This document shows positions 34,218 through 42,823 of a stretch of 64,000 bases of DNA, one piece after another. Each line of letters begins with the position of its first letter. Position 1 is the stretch's first letter. Both the position numbers and the translations under genes were made by a program. Under the pieces are notes generated by a model. The model was not told the DNA's origin. It ran no database searches and saw only the letters and a list, made by a program, of their open reading frames with translations. The DNA is from Capra hircus. Lineage: Eukaryota > Chordata > Mammalia > Artiodactyla > Bovidae. The stretch is taken from NCBI RefSeq assembly GCF_001704415.2, contig NC_030817.1, positions 30,763,550 through 30,827,549 of the forward strand, read 5' to 3'.

Positions 34218-36758
34218 TCACGGGATCCAGCGCGGCGCTTCGGCATCCTGTGGAAAAACACAAACATGCCCGCGTCCCCATATTAATACAGGGTCTGGCC
34301 CATACCACAGATTGGTAAGTGGATCTTTCCATCGTACGAGTGGTTTTTTGCATGAGGACTGTTCTCCCCAAAAACGTTGGGCTGCTGAATTGCCTTCTGC
34401 GTCTAAAGTTAAAAAGTTTAGAACATAAAGAGCATGATTCAAGGCATTATGCGGTGAAGGGCTATACAAGTCATTCCCCTTTTTTTGTTTTAATAGTTGA
34501 TGTTTGAGACGCTGATGGGCTCGTTCCACAATACCTTGTCCCTGTGGGTTATAGGGAATTCCTGTTTTATGATGGATTTGGAAGGAAAGACAAAAACGTT
34601 GAAAAGAACGGCTAGTATAACCGGGTCCATTATCTGTTTTAAGGGTGTGTGGGATTCCTGAAATAGAGAAGCAAAAGAGCAAATGTGGAATACAATGATG
34701 AGTTGATTCTCCAGTATGAAGGGAGGCCATGAGAAAATGGGAAAAGGTGTCGATGGAGACATGAACATATTTAAGACGCCCAAATTGAGGAATGTGAGTG
34801 ACATCTGTTTGCCAGAGATGATTAGGGCGTAAACCTCGAGGGTTGATTCCATATTGAAGGAGAACAAAGAATTGAGGACAGGTAGAGCAAGATTTTACGA
34901 TTTGTCGTGCAGCTTCATGGGAAATCTTAAATTGTAACCGTAAAGAATGACTATTTTGGTGATGTAAGTTGTGAGATTTTTTGGCTGCATCGATAGCTGA
35001 TTGAAAAAACACTTGTTTAGTAAGAGCGTCCACAGTGTGATTTCCTTGTACCAGGGCACCAGGAAGGGTGGAATGCGCACGAATATGCCCAAAGAAACAC
35101 GGGTATTGACGATGGTGGAGGACCTGTTGAATTAATTTAAATAAGTTAAGAACTTCAGGAGAGGTTGTGCCGATAATTGGAACAGTTTCAATCATCTGTA
35201 AAGCACCGACCACATAGGAGCTGTCTGTAAATAAATTGAAGGAAGTGGATACAGTTAGCAATGCTTGATGGACTGCAAATAATTCCACAACCTGGGCAGA
35301 AGAGAAACTGGTATGTGCATAATAAGTTTGATGGTTAATAATTAAAGCTGCAGTACCATTAGAAGATCCATCTGTAAATATAAGTGTCGCTTCAGGAATG
35401 GGTTGTCGGCAAACTATTTTTGGAAAAATAAAGGCATGAAGGCTAGCAAATTGTAACAATTTATCAGAAGGATAATGATGAGTAATCCGTCCTGGGTAGT
35501 TTGCAAAAGCTATAGACCAATTATCTGAAAATTGAAAAAGCCAATCTTGTTGTTCTAAAGCATAAGGAATACAAATGAAAGGGGGTTCTATACCAAAATA
35601 TTGGATGGCCTCATGACGTCCTTTTGCTACAATTTTTGCAACGAGCTCATGGTAAGGGAGCAGATGTTTAGTTGGAGTAGCAGATAGATATATCCACCGC
35701 AAAGGTTTATCTTGATAAAGAACCCCTGTGGGTGCTCGAGGGGTAGGAAGTATATACAAACCCCATGGCCGTTGGTAATCACAATAAGTAATCTGTTGTT
35801 GTCTAATAGCTTCTTCTATTGATTGTAAGGCTGATCGTCCTTCTAAAGAAAGTGTTCGGGGTGACGCAGGGTCAGAGTCACCTTTAAGGATATCAAATAA
35901 AGGCTGCAAGGTATAAGTGGGTAGTTTTAAATAAGGGCGTATCCAATTAATGTCTCCTAGAAGTTTTTGAAAATCATTTAGAGTTTTTAAATGGTCAGTC
36001 TGTAATTTTACTAATTGGGTATTATAAACGCGAGGATATAAGGAGAAGCCCAAATAATTATAGGGAAAATGAGTTTGAATTTTTTCATCAGCTATGACAA
36101 GACCATTAAGACTCAAGTGTTTTTTTAGAATAGAAAAAGCTTGATACAATAGATGTTCGTCAGCATGAGCTAGTAATATATCATCCATATAATGAACTAA
36201 ATATAACTGAGGAAAGCGTTGACGAACGGGAGCTAATGCTGTAGCAACAAATTTTTGACATAACGTAGGGCTATTAGTCATTCCTTGTGGGAGGACTCTC
36301 CATTGATAGCGTTGCATAGGTTCTTTAAAATTAACAGCGGGCAAACTAAAGGCAAATCTTTTACAATCTTGAGGTGCAAGAGGAATAGTGTAAAAACAAT
36401 CTTTTAAATCTATAATAATGATATAGGATTTGTCAGGTATAGCGGAAGGAGTGGGCAATCCAGGTTGTAGGGCTCCCATATGCATCATCGTTTCATTTAC
36501 CTTACGAAGGTCTTGTAGCAATCTCCATTTTCCCGACTTCTTTTTAATAACAAAAACTGGGGAATTCCACGCAGAGGTAGAAGGTTCAATATGCCCAAGT
36601 CTCAGCTGTTCCTGCACCAGCTGTTGTGCGGCAGAAAGTTTCTCTTGTGTTAGGGGCCACTGATCGACCCATACCGGTTCCTCAGATTTCCAATCAATAG
36701 GATCGGCATGTGTCACAGGAGAATCAGAGGTCCCTAGGGAAAACACCCCAAGCCCTTT
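34218..36758 (-). CDS. pol: JSRV-like Pol (reverse transcriptase, RNase H, integrase)
   Basis: The frame is open over about 845 codons, close to full length for this lineage. In order: reverse transcriptase with VLPQGMTNSP and the catalytic YMDD box near residues 186-189 (counting from 36,746); RNase H with LIFTDGSSNG, a downstream glutamate helix and NLFTDSSYVV; and integrase with an HHCC zinc-binding region (LHHQNSH ... CSTCPQF) and the catalytic D,D-35-E core (TDVTHIPQFG; KTDNGPGYTS; NPQGQGIVERAHQ). All catalytic residues I can check are present. There is no proper ATG at the start. Pol would be made by a -1 shift from pro, with A_AAG_GGC at 36,752-36,758 as the best candidate. It overlaps pro and stops just upstream of env. 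Confidence 0.93.
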   Translation of the reverse strand, partial: KGLGVFSLGTSDSPVTHADPIDWKSEEPVWVDQWPLTQEKLSAAQQLVQEQLRLGHIEPSTSAWNSPVFVIKKKSGKWRLLQDLRKVNETMMHMGALQPGLPTPSAIPDKSYIIIIDLKDCFYTIPLAPQDCKRFAFSLPAVNFKEPMQRYQWRVLPQGMTNSPTLCQKFVATALAPVRQRFPQLYLVHYMDDILLAHADEHLLYQAFSILKKHLSLNGLVIADEKIQTHFPYNYLGFSLYPRVYNTQLVKLQTDHLKTLNDFQKLLGDINWIRPYLKLPTYTLQPLFDILKGDSDPASPRTLSLEGRSALQSIEEAIRQQQITYCDYQRPWGLYILPTPRAPTGVLYQDKPLRWIYLSATPTKHLLPYHELVAKIVAKGRHEAIQYFGIEPPFICIPYALEQQDWLFQFSDNWSIAFANYPGRITHHYPSDKLLQFASLHAFIFPKIVCRQPIPEATLIFTDGSSNGTAALIINHQTYYAHTSFSSAQVVELFAVHQALLTVSTSFNLFTDSSYVVGALQMIETVPIIGTTSPEVLNLFKLIQQVLHHRQYPCFFGHIRAHSTLPGALVQGNHTVDALTKQVFFQSAIDAAKKSHNLHHQNSHSLRLQFKISHEAARQIVKSCSTCPQFFVLLQYGINPRGLRPNHLWQTDVTHIPQFGRLKYVHVSIDTFSHFLMASLHTGESTHHCIPHLLFCFSISGIPHTLKTDNGPGYTSRSFQRFCLSFQIHHKTGIPYNPQGQGIVERAHQRLKHQLLKQKKGNDLYSPSPHNALNHALYVLNFLTLDAEGNSAAQRFWGEQSSCKKPLVRWKDPLTNLWYGPDPVLIWGRGHVCVFPQDAEAPRWIP

Positions 36759-37642
36759 CGACTTTGATTAGATTTTAAATCAAGGGGTAAAATGATGCCT
36801 TGATGTTGTTTACCCAAACCTTGGTTTGGGAGTAAGCCCTGATCCAACATCAATTCTGTTATGGTGGGTGAAGGACTATATAAATAAACACCCATTTTGC
36901 TTAATATATCACGCCCCCATAGATTAACTGGAAGATGGGGCAGAATATAAGGTTTAAATTGGCCTGTATGGCCATCTTTATCCCTCCAAGTAAGAAGGGA
37001 CGAACTTTGTTCTGGATTGGTAGTTTGGCCAATACCCTGAAGAGTGGAAATAGCTATTTGTTTAGGCCATGTAGTAGGCCAGTATTTCTCAGAAATAACG
37101 CTAATATCGGCCCCTGTATCAAGCACTCCGCGGAAAAGCTTACCATCAATGCGTAGCTCAAGTTCTGGTCGTGCCTCGGTAACATTTTGCACCCAATAGG
37201 CGTCAGAGGACCCGAAGCCTCTTTCTTGACGATCTCGGTTAATTGTTTTTCCTTGTATAACTAATGAAACTAAAAGAAGTTGAGCTATACGTTGTCCTGC
37301 ATTAATCACAATAATTCTGTTAGGAGCGGAGGCTAATATTTTTATCTCTCCTGTATAATCAGAGTCAATCACACCAGGATGAATAAGTATTCCTTTTAAA
37401 GACGCACTGCTGTGCCCCAAAAGCAGTCCAGCAGTTCCTGGAGGTAAAGGCCCAAACACTCCTGTGGCAAGGGTTTGAACCCCCATCTCGGGTGTTAATA
37501 CTGTGTAGGAGGTGGCACAGAGGTCCAATCCTGCTCTGCCTCTTGTGGCTCGACAGAGGTCTGCAATGGTTCTTTTGGAACCTGCAGTGTTGCCCCATAA
37601 CATTGTTTCGGGGCCAGGGGCTGGCCCCTCACCCAGTTTCCC
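36734..37642 (-). CDS. pro: JSRV-like Pro (dUTPase-protease), read by -1 frameshift from gag
   Basis: The open frame has a dUTPase domain first: AGLDLCATSY (motif 1), GHSSASLKG (motif 2), GVIDSDYTGEI (motif 3), GQRIAQLLL (motif 4), ERGFGSSDAYW (motif 5). A retroviral aspartic protease follows, with the catalytic GVLDTGADISVIS and NLWGRDIL. A glycine-rich tail (QGLGKQHQG ... RKGLGCF) is like the G-patch of betaretroviral proteases. The upstream stop in this frame lies just before the slippery heptamer G_GGA_AAC at 37,636-37,642, so the protein is expected as a Gag-Pro fusion. dUTPase limits uracil in viral DNA; the protease cuts Gag and Gag-Pro-Pol. No break is seen. Confidence 0.92.
   Translation of the reverse strand, partial: GKLGEGPAPGPETMLWGNTAGSKRTIADLCRATRGRAGLDLCATSYTVLTPEMGVQTLATGVFGPLPPGTAGLLLGHSSASLKGILIHPGVIDSDYTGEIKILASAPNRIIVINAGQRIAQLLLVSLVIQGKTINRDRQERGFGSSDAYWVQNVTEARPELELRIDGKLFRGVLDTGADISVISEKYWPTTWPKQIAISTLQGIGQTTNPEQSSSLLTWRDKDGHTGQFKPYILPHLPVNLWGRDILSKMGVYLYSPSPTITELMLDQGLLPNQGLGKQHQGIILPLDLKSNQSRKGLGCFP
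36752..36758 (-). promoter_or_regulatory. Candidate pro-pol -1 frameshift site
   Basis: A_AAG_GGC is in the pro phase and lies inside the short overlap before the pro stop (36,734). A shift here enters the pol frame, which is open from just upstream. It is a less common slippery heptamer, so this is a proposal. Confidence 0.55.
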
Positions 37643-39351
37643 GAAACCGGGGGTAAAGGATTACCTTGAACATCCGTTTTGGAAGGACAATCTCGGGCCC
37701 AATGCTTCCCCTTTTTACATCGTGGGCATAAATTAGGAGTGTTAGCAGGGATTTGTTGTTTTTGAGGGCACACTGCAGCCCGATGGCCAGGTTGACCACA
37801 AACAAAGCAACCCGAATTACCTGACTTTTGATATCCTTTCTTGTTCTTGGCTTGTTGCTGAAAAAGTACCTCTTTAATGCTTTTTCCTTGTAATGCCGCT
37901 GCCATAGCAATACCTTGCATGTAGGAGGGTCCAATGTCAGCACAAATGCAAATAAAATCAGACAGATCTCCCTTTTTTCTATAAGGTCGTAAAGCAGCTT
38001 GACAGGCAGAGTTAGCGTTTTCAAAAGCCAATTGTTTTGCGAATACTATCCCAGCCTTTTCATCTGACATTATCTTACCTATAGCATCTAAGAGCCGTGC
38101 TACGAAATCCTGATAAGGCTCATCAGGTCCCTGTCGGACTTTTGAGAGATCTTCTGTCTTAATACTAGAGCTAGGAAGTTTTTTCCATGCCTGTCGAGCT
38201 GCATTTGATATTTGTGCATATGCACCAGGTAAGAAGTTAAGTTGAGTATTAGTAGCCTGGAAAGCGCCTTCACCAGTCAACATTTCGTAGGAAGTCTGTA
38301 TACCTTGTTGCCGATTGACATCGGCTATACGAGCACACTGTTCAGCATATTCAGGTTTCCATAGTAAATAATCTCCCCCCGAAAGACAGGCCCTAGTTAT
38401 TTGTTTCCAATCATTTGGGGGTAGATTTTGAGTACCCAAATTTTCTATCATAGCAATAGTGAATGGAGCGGTAGGACCATATTGTGAGCAAGCAATCTTT
38501 AACTCTTTTAATTGTTTGAAAGGCAGCGCTTCATAAAAACGCTGGTTGTTATTTTCAAAGACAGGAAAAGCAAGAGAAAAATCGGAGACGACCTCACCAA
38601 GTCGTTGTGCTTGTTTCAATGCCTTCTGCAGCGGAGACATAATCTCAGATGGAGGAGGAGGAGGAGGCCCCGGAGGGGGATCGAGACCTGCTATAACGGA
38701 AGGAGCATAGGCAGGGGGAAGAGGCGGAGCAGAAGGAGATTTAGAGTTGCTAATGGGAAGCTTACTTCCTGAACTCTGTAAAGCAACAGTGAGGTTTTTT
38801 AAACATTCAATCAAATCATCTTTAGATGTTGACGCCCCCTTTTCTTGTGCTAAAAAACCCCAATCTTCTTGATGGTATTTAGCAGCTTCTTCGTCTAATT
38901 CCGCCTCATCTGTGGATGAAAGTGAATCATCATTATCTGAAGGACGCGATAATTTAGAAAACGGAGGGTCGCCTTCAACTCCCTTGGGAACAGCATACCT
39001 GGGTTCCGAATCAGGAACATGGAGAGGATTTTCTTCCTGTTTCAGTGAATTTTCTAAACGTTTTAATTCATCATTATCAAAGTCCAGACAATCACGAATT
39101 AGTGTCCAAAAGGATAAAGTTTCAACAGGCACCTTTTCAGGGCCATGTAGAGTATAATGAGCCCGAATTTGTTCCCCTACCTTCTTCCATGTCTCTAAAT
39201 TTACTGTGCCTTCTCTGGGGAACCAAGGGCAAACTTCCTCAATAAATGAAAGAAAATTGATTAATTTAGGTTTGGAAACAGTAATTCCCTGATGTTTCAA
39301 CATTACAGATAACATATGTACAAACAATTGACGACTATGCGTCTGTCCCAT
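37495..39351 (-). CDS. gag: JSRV-like Gag polyprotein, intact frame
   Basis: The 618-codon frame has G at position 2 for myristoylation. Matrix is followed by a proline-rich region with two adjacent late-domain motifs (SPSAPPLPPAYAP: PSAP and PPAY), then a poly-proline stretch. Capsid follows, with a major-homology-type segment (GPDEPYQDFVARLLDAI). Nucleocapsid has two CCHC zinc knuckles (CFVCGQPGHRAAVC and CPRCKKGKHWARDC). Gag would assemble immature particles in the cytoplasm, as betaretroviruses do. Residue 21 is glutamine (codon CAG at 39,289-39,291), a position where the published transdominant ovine copy enJS56A1 carries tryptophan instead of the usual arginine. No stop or frameshift is seen, so particle formation is conceivable; expression is not known. 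Confidence 0.95.
   Translation of the reverse strand: MGQTHSRQLFVHMLSVMLKHQGITVSKPKLINFLSFIEEVCPWFPREGTVNLETWKKVGEQIRAHYTLHGPEKVPVETLSFWTLIRDCLDFDNDELKRLENSLKQEENPLHVPDSEPRYAVPKGVEGDPPFSKLSRPSDNDDSLSSTDEAELDEEAAKYHQEDWGFLAQEKGASTSKDDLIECLKNLTVALQSSGSKLPISNSKSPSAPPLPPAYAPSVIAGLDPPPGPPPPPPSEIMSPLQKALKQAQRLGEVVSDFSLAFPVFENNNQRFYEALPFKQLKELKIACSQYGPTAPFTIAMIENLGTQNLPPNDWKQITRACLSGGDYLLWKPEYAEQCARIADVNRQQGIQTSYEMLTGEGAFQATNTQLNFLPGAYAQISNAARQAWKKLPSSSIKTEDLSKVRQGPDEPYQDFVARLLDAIGKIMSDEKAGIVFAKQLAFENANSACQAALRPYRKKGDLSDFICICADIGPSYMQGIAMAAALQGKSIKEVLFQQQAKNKKGYQKSGNSGCFVCGQPGHRAAVCPQKQQIPANTPNLCPRCKKGKHWARDCPSKTDVQGNPLPPVSGNWVRGQPLAPKQCYGATLQVPKEPLQTSVEPQEAEQDWTSVPPPTQY
37610..37642 (-). promoter_or_regulatory. 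gag-pro -1 ribosomal frameshift signal
   Basis: The slippery site GGGAAAC (37,636-37,642) has the right phase: gag codons GGA AAC, shifted to GGG AAA. After a 7-base spacer (37,629-37,635) comes a perfect 6-bp GC stem, GGGGCC (37,623-37,628) with GGCCCC (37,610-37,615), and a 7-base loop AGCCCCT. A pseudoknot with downstream bases is possible but not shown. Confidence 0.85.
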
Positions 39352-39489
39352 ATTTATACTCTCAACTATATACCTTACTACTCCTCCTCAATTTAAATTC
39401 ACTTGTATACGTATATACTCACTCTTTTTAGCTAATAAGAGTAGTGGCGAGGAAAACTGTCGAAATCGAGCCCCACGTTGGGCGCCACC
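39352..39489 (-). other. JSRV-like 5' leader with tRNA-Lys primer-binding site
   Basis: On the minus strand TGGCGCCCAACGTGGGGC (39,470-39,487) begins two bases after the 5' LTR. It is the complement of the 3' end of tRNA-Lys(1,2), as used by JSRV-type betaretroviruses. The remaining leader up to the gag ATG should hold the splice donor and packaging signal; I do not assign them. Confidence 0.92.
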
Positions 39490-39919
39490 TGCCGCGGCCA
39501 GCACAAGCAAGAGTCGCACCTGCACAGGGAGAGAACGGAGCGTCCCCGCTAAGAAAAATAAGAGAGAGACAAAAGATGGGGTTGAGAGGATCAGACCAAA
39601 ATGGCTGATGCCTTTCTTTATTGTGCTGCAGTATATATAGGATAAAGTACGTGACTTCTAACATTCACAAGATTGTTCTTAATCTCCAAATACAATCACA
39701 AGACCCTTACCGTTGTGTACAGATCACAAATAGATAATCTATCTTCTATCAATAAGATAATCTATCTTCTATGAAATGTTGCAAGAACCAAACGTCCTGG
39801 AGCCTTAAGGGTAATAAATTCTTCAGGGGGGCGGGACAGGGAGCTTAGGAACATGCCTAAGGCTCTGCATAACGCCGAGCAGCTCCCAAGACTTAACCCT
39901 TCACCGGCAGTCCCCCGCA
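39490..39919 (-). promoter_or_regulatory. JSRV-like 5' LTR (promoter)
   Basis: 430 bp. On the minus strand it begins TGCGGGGGACTGCCGG and ends GGCCGCGGCA. TATATATA lies at about 39,631-39,640 and AATAAA at 39,617-39,622. All text except the four differences listed in the provirus entry matches the 3' LTR. It would drive minus-strand transcription of gag. Confidence 0.95.
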
Positions 39920-39925
39920 TATGGG

Positions 39926-41405
39926 CTGATGGAAAATCTGTGGGTTGAGCAGAAACTGCTATTCCTGTAGTTGTCAAGCTCAAAGACCCACACTTATTTC
40001 CACATAAAAAGCAGTATCCTCTGAAACCTGAGGTTAAGGAAGGGTTAAAACCCATCATTGAAAATTTAAAGGAACAGGGACTATTAATTCCCTGTAACAG
40101 TCCTTGCAACACTCCTATTTTGGGTATAAAAAAATCAAATGGTAAATGGAGACTAGTTCAAGATTTACGTATAATAAATGAGGCTGTAGTTCCTTTACAG
40201 CCTGTGGTGCCTAATCCTTATACTCAATTGTCTGAAATTTCTGAATGAGCCAAATATTTCTCAGTAATTGATTTAAAAGATGCCTTCTATTCAGTGCCTT
40301 TGGCGGAGGAAAGTCAATTTCTATTTGCCTTTGAAGACCCTACGCAGCTAGCTTCTCAGTTAACCTGGACAGTTTTGCCCCAGGGATTTCGTGACAGTCC
40401 TCACTTATTTGGACAAAGTTTGTCACGGGATCTACAAAACTTTAATAGCTCTGAAGCGGGGGTGTTACAATATGTAGATGATATTTTGCTCTGTGCTGAG
40501 ACAGAGGAAGCTTGTTCGCGAGCCTCAGAAGATTTCTTAAACTTTATAGCAGGCTGTGGTTACAAGGCATCAAGAAAAAAGGCTCACCTTTGTCAATAAT
40601 CAGTTAGATATCTGGGCCTAATCATATCAGAATGGACTAGGGCCATAGGCCCTGAGAGAATTAAACCTATACTAAACCATCCCCTACCTATGACTTTAAA
40701 ACAATTGAGAGGATTTTGGGGAATCAAAAATTCGGATTCCGGGTTATGGGGAACTTGCCCGGCCTTTATATAAACTTATAGCTGAAACTCAACAGGCCCA
40801 AACTGACCAACCGATTTGGTCTCCAGAAACTCAAAAGGCTTTTAAGGTTCTTCACACTGCTCTCCTGCAAGCTCCAGCTCTGAGCTTGCCCACAGGGTCA
40901 GAATTTAATTTGTTTGTCACTGAAAGGAAAGGTATGGCCTTGGGAGTTTTGACACAACCCCGAGGGCCTCACCAGTAACCTACTGCTTATCTAAGCAGAG
41001 AATTAGAAGTAATTTCACGTGGGTGCCCCCACTGCCTAAGAGTAATTGGGTCAGCGGCTTTATTAGCACCTGAAGCTTTAAAAATAATTAATGGACGAAA
41101 CCTTACTGTACTGACTTCTCATGATGTGAGTGGAATCTTAAATTCTAAGGTTAATATTTGGATGACAGACAGTCTTCTTAAATACCAGTCATTGTTGTTA
41201 GAAGGACCAGTAACTAAGCTTAAAGTTTGTGGAAATTTAAATCTTGCCACTTTCCATCCTGAGAAGGAAAATGAAACACCTGATCATGATTGTTCTCAAT
41301 TCCTAACTTTAAATTATGCAGCTCTGGAAAAGCTAATGGATATTCTTGCTTTCAAGTTTGGGTAGATACTTTTACTGGATGAATTGAGGCTTTAATGAGG
41401 TTATG
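39926..41405 (+). pseudogene. pol: Class I ERV pol, broken and internally deleted
   Basis: Pol resumes after the JSRV-like insertion. Reverse-transcriptase text is readable in pieces, with an in-frame stop at about 40,245. The open frame 40,294-40,599 contains TVLPQGFRDSPHLFGQSL and the catalytic YVDD box (LQYVDDILLCAETEE). The connection/RNase H region is shortened; the frame 41,126-41,365 is one piece (YQSLLLEGPVTKL). Near 41,375 a short integrase-core start is readable (VWVDTFTG) before the sequence jumps into env, so nearly all of integrase is missing. The gene cannot make a working polymerase. Confidence 0.88.
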
Positions 41406-42564
41406 AAGATTCTCTTCATCAGTGGAAGACTTCCCGTGGTGGACATCACCACTTCAAGGAAAGGACTTTCTCCAAGTCTGTGAATACCTTCGACAACAAT
41501 CACATGCAATGCCTCTTCTTCATCTGATGACATCTACCAACCCTAAAATGGACTGGTGCAACACTTTGTACTTTAACTATGGACATAATGTGACTTTTAA
41601 TTTTGATTATACATTGTCTCAGTTCAATGACTATTTTGCTATATATAAGGCAAATAGGTCTAGATCTAATGGTTTTTTTCCTGACGTTTATCAAATATGG
41701 GATGAGGTTATGTGGCTAACTCATGAAAAAGGACGTTTAATATCTACTGCCCCTATATGCTGGGAACAAACAGAGCCATCCCCAAAAGTCAGCCAACAAC
41801 TTAATTACAATGATTGGAAACAATTGGGATTTTTGCCTCAGGAAATATGCAACGTAATCATTCCCGTGGTTTCCAACCCCAGTTCAGGTTCTCCCTTTGT
41901 GTGGCCAGGCACTAATTGGGACTGGATATCTCAGTCATGCTGGCTTGCTCCAAATGGGACTTATTGGATATGTGTCTCTTACCTATGGGCATGGCTTCCC
42001 TCTGGTTGGATAGGGAGATGCACCCTGGGTCTAGCCTTCACTCATGGCTTTATATTTTCAGAGCTCCCAGAAAAGCCTGCTAATTTACCCCACCTTAAAA
42101 CTCGGTGGGCAAGGTCTGTATTTCACTGGTATGATTATTTGGCTGCAGCCTTTGTTCCCTCTTTGGGAACTACAGATGTTATGCTACAAGTGGATATTTT
42201 GACTAATTTTACTCAACAGGCATTACAAGATTCTCAAAAGGCTATTTCAGCTCTTAATGCTGAACAAGCACAAATTAGAAAGGTGGTTTTACAAAACAGA
42301 TTGGCTTTAGATATTCCGACAGTTGCGCAAGGAGGAAAGTGTGCTATTATTCATACCCAATGCTGTACATATATACCTGATATGAGCATGACTGTTACTC
42401 ATTTTGCTAAACACATGAACAAGATGATTGAGGCCATGGATACTCCTGAAGCCTCAATTGCTTCACTTTGGGAGATGTTAACTAGTTCCCCATGGTGGAC
42501 AACTATCTTAATTACAATAATTCTGATTGTTTTGTTTTTTATTGTTTGCTCCCTGCATCTGTAA
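41406..42564 (+). CDS. env: Class I ERV env, N-terminally truncated but open for 380 codons
   Basis: The frame from ATG 41,422 to 42,564 encodes the C-terminal part of the surface subunit and a complete transmembrane subunit. Visible are several N-glycosylation sites (GHNVTFN, NGTYW), a basic junction KTRWARSVFHWYDYLAAAF, heptad-like text (FTQQALQDSQKAISALNAEQ), an immunosuppressive-domain-type segment (LQNRLALDIPTVAQGGKC) and a CX6CC motif (CAIIHTQCC). A C-terminal hydrophobic anchor (TTILITIILIVLFFIVCSLH) follows, then a very short tail. The normal signal peptide and N-terminal surface region are missing because a deletion joins integrase to env. The long open frame contrasts with the broken gag and pol. 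Whether it is expressed cannot be told from sequence. Confidence 0.85.
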
Positions 42565-42823
42565 CTGTATAACTGGATTTGTTTCTAGTCGCATGAAAGC
42601 TTTCAAGTTACAAATGGTTGCTCAAACTCCTGCTACTGCTGCACCTTCCTCCAACTACTATTTGGGGCCCCTGGATCAGATATTCTCAATATGAGGATTA
42701 GGAGAATATGTTGCCTCGCCAATTTAGGGACAATGCCCCTTCTCAGCTCGGAAGCAGTTATGGAACCAGAATGACGCCCTTTTTACCTAGGCAACATAAT
42801 TCTCCTAAAAGAAAAGGGGAGAA
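42565..42823 (+). other. Class I ERV 3' region and polypurine tract
   Basis: Short non-coding stretch after env. AAAAGAAAAGGGGAGAA at 42,807-42,823 is the polypurine tract, directly adjoining the right LTR. Confidence 0.85.

Larger units (their letters stand above)
31995..39925 (-). mobile_element. JSRV-like endogenous betaretrovirus, near-complete provirus
   Basis: The provirus runs 5' to 3' on the minus strand: 5' LTR (39,490-39,919), tRNA-Lys primer site, gag, pro with dUTPase, pol, env, polypurine tract, 3' LTR (32,001-32,431). A perfect 6-bp target duplication TATGGG flanks it at 31,995-32,000 and 39,920-39,925. The two LTRs differ by three substitutions and a one-base indel. Gene order, tRNA-Lys usage, the 6-bp duplication and protein sequences identify the betaretrovirus lineage of Jaagsiekte sheep retrovirus. 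The Env tail lacks any tyrosine, as in endogenous rather than oncogenic exogenous members. gag, pro and pol are open; the env leader is broken. Confidence 0.95.

Noticed and set aside
36773..36779. TTTAAAA on the minus strand as the pro-pol slippery site
   Set aside because: It is in phase with pro, but a -1 shift there meets TAA almost at once, so it cannot give Pol.
38512..38772. 86-codon plus-strand frame with arginine-rich text
   Set aside because: Antisense shadow of the proline-rich part of the JSRV-like gag.
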